A stretch of DNA of 64,000 bases, from assembly GCF_041361345.1 (NCBI RefSeq), contig NZ_JBGKAD010000003.1, forward strand, positions 243,906-307,905, read 5' to 3'. Shown here piece after piece: positions 58,555 to 64,000 of this stretch; position 1 is the stretch's first letter; each line of letters begins with the position of its first letter. The position numbers were made by a program, and so were the translations under genes. This DNA is from Halobaculum sp. MBLA0147 (GTDB taxonomy: Archaea; Halobacteriota; Halobacteria; Halobacteriales; Haloferacaceae). Below the pieces are notes generated by a model, which saw only the letters and a program-made list of their open reading frames with translations, was not told the origin of the DNA and searched no databases.

Positions 58555-61317
58555 GGGGTCGTCCCGCGAGTGTGGGAGTCGGAGTGCGACTTCGGAGCCG
58601 GACTCGTCGTTCTGCCGGAGTTCCAGCGTGCCGCCGTGATCGTCGACGACCCACCGCACCAACCACAGTCCGATTCCGCTCCCGTGCTGGAGCTGTGTAA
58701 TCTCGCGTCTGTCGGTGACGACGGCCCACTCCACCTCCGGAATCGGCGGCCCGTCGTCACCGACGACGACGACCGTCTCGTCGCCGCGATCGGCCACCTC
58801 GACGTGGAGCAACGGTTCGTCGCTGGAGTTGTGCGCGACGGCGTTGTCGACGAGTTCGGTGACCGCGTGTTCCAGGAACTCCGTCGCGACGACGGTCCCG
58901 ACGCCGTCGACCTTGAGATCCACCCGTACGTCTTCGTGACGGTCACGCACCGAAGACACCGACTCGTGGACGATCCGCTCCAGGTCGACCGGACGCTTCA
59001 CCGACTCGTCTGACTGGAGAATCTCCTGGACGACACCGGCCGTCTCGCTCAACGCGGCGAGGTCGTCTGCCGCCTCGGCGATCCGACCGACGGCGTCGAC
59101 GGCCCGTTCCTCGTCGACGTACTGTTCGAGTTGCTCGACGAACCCACCGACGACACTGATCTCGTTGCGGAGGTTGTGCCGGAGCACGCGCGTCAGCACC
59201 CGTGTGTGCGTCTCGCGGCGCTTCAACTCCGTCACGTCCGTGAACACGACGAACGTGTGTGTGGCGTCGTCGACCTCGTAGGGCACGTCGCGAGCGACGA
59301 AGTGGCGCGTCTGTCCGCCGGCCTGGATCGTCACCTCGGTCCGTGTCGGCCCACAGTCTCGACACGCGTCCGCGGCGGCCCGTTCGAGCGTCTCGGCGAC
59401 CGCCTCGGGAACACCGAGCTCCCGGACCGTCGTCGGACCGTCACCACGGTCACCGACGTGGCCGTCCGTCCCGAACACTGTCTCGAAGTCGTCGTTGGCT
59501 CGCTGTACCGTCGCCGAAGCCGGGTCGGCGTCGACACTCGTCCGCAACTCGACGACCGGATCGGTCAACGCCTCGAACAGCCCACCGAAGCGGTCCTGTG
59601 TCCGCTCGACTGCCGCACGCGCCGACAGCAGGTCCGAGATGTCGTCGACCGCGACGACGGCACCGTCGAACGCCGCCGTCGAAACCGGCGTCACGCTGAC
59701 ACGCACCGGCAGTTCCTCGCCGTCGTGGCGTCTGAGCTGCCCCTCCTCGACGACCGTGTCGTCGTCACCCTCGCCCCGTTCGCCGACTGCGTCGAGTGCC
59801 GTCGCGACGACGCCACCGTCGACGGTCTCGATCGGCTCGCCGACGAGTCGGTCCCGGTCGTAGCCGAGTGCCGCGGCGAACGGTTCGGTCGCGAGTGCGA
59901 ACTCTCCCTCCTCGTCGACCGCGAAGGCCAAGTCGTCGATCTCCTCGACCAACGCCCGGTACTGTCGGAGCGAGCGCTCCCGCTCGGCCCGATCGAGTGC
60001 ACGCTCCGTCGTCGCCGCCAGCAACTCGACGAAGTAGCGGTCTTGATCGTCCAACTCGCCGTTCGCCACACCGACTGTGAGCGTCCCGTGGCCCTCCAGC
60101 GGGACGTACAGTGCGGCGTCGATGTCCCCGCGGTCTTGGTCGTCCGCAATCTCGTCTGCCTCACGCCACACCGTCTCTCCGGTCGTGAACGCCTCGCCGG
60201 CCGGCCCCTCGTCGGTGTCGTAGGCCGGTCGTGGTGGGAGCTCCTCGCGTGTCGAGGCGGTGGAGGCGACGGGAATCAACTCGCCGTCGGTGGCGAGCCG
60301 GAGCGTCACCAGCTCCTGGTCGAGCGTCGTGTCGGCCGTCTCGGCGGCGATGCCCGCGATGGCGACCGGACTGTCCAGCGTCATCATCCGGTGGGTCGCG
60401 TCCAGTAACCCGTCGAACATCGCCTCGCGGCGCTTCTGTGTCGTCACGTCGCGCAACACCCCCACGGTCCCGCGGAGTTCCTCGTCGTACGGCAGCAGCG
60501 TCATGTGATCCTCGACCGGGACGCGGGAGTCGTCGGCACAGACGATGTCCAACTCCAGCGACGCCCACGAGGGTCCTTCGGAGGACAACATCCCGCGGAG
60601 TGCGTCTTCGGCCTCCCGAACGGCGGTCTCGTCTTTGATGAATCCCGGCGGTTCGCCGAGGATCGCCTCCCGGTCGTGACCTGTCAACTCCGTCATCGCG
60701 TCGTTGACGTACTGGAACCGCCCCTCGTCGTCGAGGACGTAGACTGCGTCACCCATCGAGTCCATCAACTGCTCGTACGAGGCGAGCGTCGCGTCGGCGT
60801 CCTCGGACTCACCGGGCGTCGGCAGCGGCGTGTGGTCGACGGTCGGTTCCTCGGCGGCCGACTCGTCGACATCCAACAGATCGGGATCCGACGCGGCGGT
60901 GGAACCGTTCGACACCCCCTCCGTCGTGACGGCCCCGTGCTCCGTCCCGTCGAGGACGCCCCGAACACGCGACTCGAGGAACGCCCACGGTGGATCGGTG
61001 GGGTCCCACCGAACGACCGGAATCGACGGCGCGAGCGTCGTGACGCGTTCCGCGACGCTCGGTTCGGTCGTGACCACCACGCCGCGACAGCCACCAGCGA
61101 GGACCGAGTCGACGGTGTCGAGGTCGTCCGTGAACGCGACGATCCCGCCCGCACCGTCCGTCTCGCCGACCGGGCGGTCGACCGTCCGAACCGTCCACCC
61201 GAACCGTTCGGTAGCCGCCGACACGAGTCCGTCGTCCGCTCCACTCGGCGACCCGTCCGCGAACGAGTCGGCGACGTACAGATCGACTCGCCGCGAGTCG
61301 GTCGAGACTCCACTCAT
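58534..61317 (-). CDS. PAS/GAF sensor histidine kinase
   Basis: A 927-residue soluble kinase. Residues 1-105 resemble a degenerate receiver (RVDLYVADSF, GGIVAFTDDLDTVDSVLAGG). PAS (about 185-310), GAF (315-460), PAS (470-590) and PAS (600-705) precede the transmitter: His714 in VLRHNLRNE, N box ELVDNAVAHN, G1 DDGPPIPEVEW and GSGIGLWLVRWVV. ATG 61317 (MSGVSTDS) is chosen; ATG 61344 would add nine residues. No response regulator lies next to it. It is the nearest gene to the origin on that side. Confidence 0.9.
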   Translation of the reverse strand: MSGVSTDSRRVDLYVADSFADGSPSGADDGLVSAATERFGWTVRTVDRPVGETDGAGGIVAFTDDLDTVDSVLAGGCRGVVVTTEPSVAERVTTLAPSIPVVRWDPTDPPWAFLESRVRGVLDGTEHGAVTTEGVSNGSTAASDPDLLDVDESAAEEPTVDHTPLPTPGESEDADATLASYEQLMDSMGDAVYVLDDEGRFQYVNDAMTELTGHDREAILGEPPGFIKDETAVREAEDALRGMLSSEGPSWASLELDIVCADDSRVPVEDHMTLLPYDEELRGTVGVLRDVTTQKRREAMFDGLLDATHRMMTLDSPVAIAGIAAETADTTLDQELVTLRLATDGELIPVASTASTREELPPRPAYDTDEGPAGEAFTTGETVWREADEIADDQDRGDIDAALYVPLEGHGTLTVGVANGELDDQDRYFVELLAATTERALDRAERERSLRQYRALVEEIDDLAFAVDEEGEFALATEPFAAALGYDRDRLVGEPIETVDGGVVATALDAVGERGEGDDDTVVEEGQLRRHDGEELPVRVSVTPVSTAAFDGAVVAVDDISDLLSARAAVERTQDRFGGLFEALTDPVVELRTSVDADPASATVQRANDDFETVFGTDGHVGDRGDGPTTVRELGVPEAVAETLERAAADACRDCGPTRTEVTIQAGGQTRHFVARDVPYEVDDATHTFVVFTDVTELKRRETHTRVLTRVLRHNLRNEISVVGGFVEQLEQYVDEERAVDAVGRIAEAADDLAALSETAGVVQEILQSDESVKRPVDLERIVHESVSSVRDRHEDVRVDLKVDGVGTVVATEFLEHAVTELVDNAVAHNSSDEPLLHVEVADRGDETVVVVGDDGPPIPEVEWAVVTDRREITQLQHGSGIGLWLVRWVVDDHGGTLELRQNDESGSEVALRLPHSRDDPAGVESA

Positions 61318-61409
61318 CGTCGCGCCTCCGTGGTCACGCGACACCTATTAGATTCACGACTCGTGCCGCGTGTCCCGCTGTCGCTCCGCTGTCGTCCCGA
61401 GACACGGCC

Positions 61410-61535
61410 ACACCCCTCTCGCGACCAGCCGAGCGGGTGACCGTGAGTTCCTCGCGATCGGCCGAACGGCTGACTGTGAGTTCCTCGCGATCGGCCGAAC
61501 GGGTAACCACGGCGGCCTCGCGATCGTCGATCCGA
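61410..61535. repeat. 33-bp repeat array upstream of the kinase
   Basis: GTGAGTTCCTCGCGATCGGC plus CGAACGG at 61443-61469 and 61476-61502 are exact copies 33 bp apart. Degenerate units flank them at about 61410 and 61509. Three helical turns of spacing could suit cooperative regulator binding; alternatively it is slippage. The reverse strand encodes an 11-residue repeat (SADREELTVSR), so a short peptide is conceivable but not accepted. Confidence 0.7.
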
Positions 61536-61840
61536 GGAGATACCTCGTGACGGAGATCGCAGAACACTCGCGAGATACCGTTGGTTCGATATCATGAGGC
61601 AGAGTTCTCTGATTGATACTTAGAACGTTCTCTGGGGGGATAAACGTCGGGATCGTTGCAGGAGAGTGTGGTCGACAGTTGGCCACCCTCGTTCTCGGAT
61701 CGACGGCCAGACCGTCGCTCACGGGGCAACGGACGCACTGTCCTCTCGACGGGGTGAGTGTCCGAACGCACTCGCGTGCGTCGGCTCCTAGTCTCCCCCG
61801 ATGATATTCGGAGCCCGACTCATCGAAGAGTCGGCGTAGT
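61536..61840. other. non-coding spacer before the DUF7504 gene end
   Basis: Contains a perfect 10-bp palindrome AGAACGTTCT at 61622-61631 within AT-richer sequence (GATTGATACTTAGAACG). No gene is convincing. Confidence 0.5.
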
Positions 61841-62500
61841 TTACCGGAGCGACAGCGTCGCCTCGCCGTCGCGGGCGCCGAGTCCGGACACGTCGAGCGT
61901 CGCCTCGCGGCGGTCGGCCTCGACCACGTCGACGCGGCAGCCGAAGGACGTCTCCAGTCCGGCGACGGTGCTTGCGGTGCCGGCACCGAACTCCGTCCCG
62001 GTGTCGACCGCACAGACGCCGACCCCGTCGCCGCGACGGAACTGGTTCAGGAAGTTCGCGTTCAGGAACCTGTACACCGAGCGGGTGTCCTCGACCGCCT
62101 CGAGGATGGAGGAGGCGACCAGGATACCGGCGCGGAACCGCCCGCCGGTCGCCTGCACGTCCGTGACGGCCGCCGAGAACTCCATCCCGAGACTCGTCAG
62201 GTCCGTCAGGTCGGCGACCCGCGTCACGTCGTCGTCGCGGTCCGGCCCCTCGGTCGCGAGCACCCGCGTCCGGCCACCCGCGCCGCTCGCCACGTCGTCG
62301 AGGCCACGCTGCACCGAGCGCGCGTCGTCGTTCGTCGACAACACGACCGTCGACTCCTCGCCGCGGCCGGCGGACAGCCGGTAGAAGACCCGTTCCAGGG
62401 CCTCGCTGTCGTCGCCGGTCAACAGGACCGTGGTCCCGTTGTCCAGCGGCGCGAAGCCGTCGTCTGCGAAGCCGAACGTGTCCCCGCCGACTGCGCTCAT
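61841..62500 (-). CDS. haloarchaeal DUF7504-like protein (RecA/KaiC-like fold remnant)
   Basis: A 219-residue protein: TTVLLTGDDSEALERVFYRLSAGRGEESTVVLST at about 20-55 resembles the first strand-loop of KaiC/RadA-like HTR proteins but lacks a full Walker A. Then SLGMEFSAAVTDVQATGGRFRAGILVASSILEAVEDTRSVYRFLN (about 110-155) and a beta-rich end. I recall this as DUF7504, which co-occurs with signalling proteins. ATG 62500 overlaps the upstream stop (ATGA), so it is co-translated with the receiver-GAF protein. Confidence 0.7.
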   Translation of the reverse strand: MSAVGGDTFGFADDGFAPLDNGTTVLLTGDDSEALERVFYRLSAGRGEESTVVLSTNDDARSVQRGLDDVASGAGGRTRVLATEGPDRDDDVTRVADLTDLTSLGMEFSAAVTDVQATGGRFRAGILVASSILEAVEDTRSVYRFLNANFLNQFRRGDGVGVCAVDTGTEFGAGTASTVAGLETSFGCRVDVVEADRREATLDVSGLGARDGEATLSLR

Positions 62501-63474
62501 CGGGCCACCTCCTGCGGGTCGTCGGCGTCCGGACCCGTCGGGGTCTCGGCCGGCACCTCGGTCCCGGCGTCCAGCTCCGCCTCTGCGTCGAGGAGTCGCT
62601 GACGGAGTTCGAGCGTCTCCATCGCCTGGTCGGCGAACTGTTGGAGTTCGGCCCGCTCCGTCTCGTCGTAGGTGCGCGGCTCGTGGTCGATCAGACACAC
62701 CTGGCCGACCACCTCGCCGCTCTCGGTGGTCATGTTCGCGCCGGCGTACGAGACGATCCCGAGGTTGTGGAGCCCGGCGTTGGCGTCGAACCGCTTGTCG
62801 CTGGAGATGTCCTCGACGATCATCACCTCCTCTTCGAGCATACTGTGGGTGCAGATCGTGTCCTCGCGGGTGATCCGGTCCCAGTCGGCGCCGTGACACG
62901 CGAGCACGTCCTCTTCTTCCTCCTCGATCAGGCCGACGAAGGCGACGGCCGTGTCGAAGTGGCTCGCGATCAGGTCCGTCAGGCGGTCGAAGCTCTCGCG
63001 GATCGGCAGCGCCTCGACGTCGTACTCCGCCAACGCGGCGAGTCGCTCCTCCTCGTTGTCCGGGAGGAGGAAGCCGACCTGCGAGCTGTGGGTGATCACG
63101 TCGCCGACGACGTACTCCAACCGCTCGTCGCTGTCCGGGAGCGACCGGCCGAGGTACTCGACGACGAGGTCGCCGAACGCGCTCGTGTCGATCTCGTTCG
63201 GCCGCGTCTCGGTGTACAACACGGCCGGCGTCTGCGGCGTCTCCGCACGCAGTGCGCTCACCACGTCCATCCCGGTGCCGTCCGGGAGATCGTGTTCGGT
63301 CACGACGCAGTCCACGTCGGCGGAGGCGAGCCGTTCGCTCGCACCGGCGACGGTCGTCTCGAGGATCGTCTCTAGCGACGGGTCGTCGGCGAGTGCCGTC
63401 TCCATCTCGGAGACGGTGTCGACGGAGTCGACGCACAGCACGGTTCGAGTGGACTGGTCTGCGGTAGCTTCCAT
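62497..63474 (-). CDS. receiver plus GAF signalling protein
   Basis: A 325-residue protein: residues 8-118 are a receiver-like domain (VLCVDSVDTVSEMETAL, DCVVTEHDLPDGTG) in which the phosphoacceptor position is Glu60 instead of Asp; residues about 155-300 are a GAF domain (HFDTAVAFVGLIEEEEEDVLACHG, SYAGANMTTESGEVVGQVCLID). There is no kinase core and no DNA-binding domain. It may be a signal relay or a phospho-mimic scaffold. ATG 63474 is chosen; it is followed by the DUF7504 gene in the same operon. Confidence 0.85.
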   Translation of the reverse strand: MEATADQSTRTVLCVDSVDTVSEMETALADDPSLETILETTVAGASERLASADVDCVVTEHDLPDGTGMDVVSALRAETPQTPAVLYTETRPNEIDTSAFGDLVVEYLGRSLPDSDERLEYVVGDVITHSSQVGFLLPDNEEERLAALAEYDVEALPIRESFDRLTDLIASHFDTAVAFVGLIEEEEEDVLACHGADWDRITREDTICTHSMLEEEVMIVEDISSDKRFDANAGLHNLGIVSYAGANMTTESGEVVGQVCLIDHEPRTYDETERAELQQFADQAMETLELRQRLLDAEAELDAGTEVPAETPTGPDADDPQEVAR

Positions 63475-64000
63475 ACACAGTACTGGCTCTCCCACCGGGA
63501 TGGCTCACGGCGCTAACTACGACGTGTGGGTGTCGAACGTACTCTAACTACCGAGACTCCGGGGTCCGAGCGGGAGTCCGCCCCGGCGAGTGGCGGAACT
63601 GGAGACCGTTCGGAGACGCGGGTCGGCGACGCTCGTCGTTCGGGGACGCGTGCGACCACACAGTGTACACCCCGCGAGCGTCCCCACGCCGGCGTGCGAC
63701 CGACGGGCAGGACGGTGGCGCCTGGTGAACACGGAGCGCTGCGACGAGCACACGGGGAACTGTCACGTGCAGGGGACGACTCGGCGCGAGAGGACCGAGG
63801 AGGATCGCGGCGACACGTCCACAGCCACAGCGGGGAGACACGACCAGACGTACACCGCCCCCGCCCACCACGGACGACACCGAGAGGCTCCGAGTAGACG
63901 TGTCTCCGCTTCACACACTCGTGATACGTTCTCACACAGACGCTCGTAGTAGTTAGCAACCCCACTTACCCCGACACTACGTGTAGACACTGGTAGTCAG
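63475..64000. other. non-coding end of the window
   Basis: No gene could be supported in 526 bp. Open frames on both strands are high-GC shadows without recognisable motifs. A TTAGCAACC run near 63953 is AT-richer and may belong to the promoter of a gene beyond the window. Confidence 0.5.

Noticed and set aside
61334..61567. Small minus-strand gene with an 11-residue repeat (SADREELTVSR)
   Set aside because: The repeat simply follows from the 33-bp DNA period; there is no conserved start context or known family. Kept only as a possibility in the findings.
63475..64000. Several open frames of 60 to 150 residues at the window end
   Set aside because: They overlap on all frames, show no motif, and are Arg-rich, typical of GC-rich non-coding DNA.

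Overview
The window is about 70% GC. Its proteins are acidic (Asp/Glu-rich), many genes start with GTG, and many coding starts sit about 28 bases behind a TATA box (leaderless promoters). It carries halocyanin, Tat-type signals and a long list of families known only from Halobacteria, so it is haloarchaeal DNA. No rRNA, tRNA, CRISPR array or transposase was seen. The housekeeping content looks chromosomal, but a complete replication origin with an Orc1/Cdc6 gene and a ParA-type partition pair lies at 52.5-58 kb, so the molecule could be a chromosome or a large secondary replicon.

Layout. 1-7.1 kb: a truncated SDR/epimerase gene, a DJ-1/PfpI protein, an S9 peptidase, a nitrilase-type hydrolase, an endonuclease III, an HTH protein with twin operators, and an M48 membrane protease. 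7.2-12.5 kb: a four-gene overlapping operon (DUF4129 protein, membrane protein, DUF58 protein, large membrane protein) without the usual MoxR ATPase. 12.7-16.6 kb: an accessory, AT-richer island with a CHAT caspase-like protease, a convergent tiny membrane peptide and a divergent two-gene operon; this is the best candidate for an undescribed system. 16.6-20.9 kb: DUF1508 protein, glycosyltransferase, phosphatidylserine decarboxylase and small haloarchaeal proteins. 21-30.6 kb: a copper and respiration module, made of a CcoI/FixI-like Cu ATPase with a TauE/SafE-like partner, a double halocyanin, subunits II and I of a ba3-type oxidase, and small accessory proteins.

30.8-46.1 kb: two tandem unknown paralogs, a 38-bp minisatellite, two sensor kinases, many small haloarchaeal membrane or unknown proteins, a lipoprotein, an SGNH hydrolase and a second pair of tandem paralogs. 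46.3-52.1 kb: a third sensor kinase and a cobalt ECF transporter (CbiM, a CbiN-like protein, CbiQ, CbiO). 52.5-58.0 kb: a ParA partner, ParA, a 13-bp phased TRTAG array just upstream of parA, inverted origin recognition boxes around an AT-rich stretch, Orc1/Cdc6, and a second cluster of short boxes. 58.5-63.5 kb: a fourth sensor kinase, then a DUF7504 protein and a receiver-GAF protein. The last 0.5 kb holds no convincing gene.

A recurring oddity is short tandem repeats (15 to 38 bp units, 2 to 5 copies) in spacers and at gene ends across the whole window. Domain names and roles come from reading motifs by eye; no database search was run.
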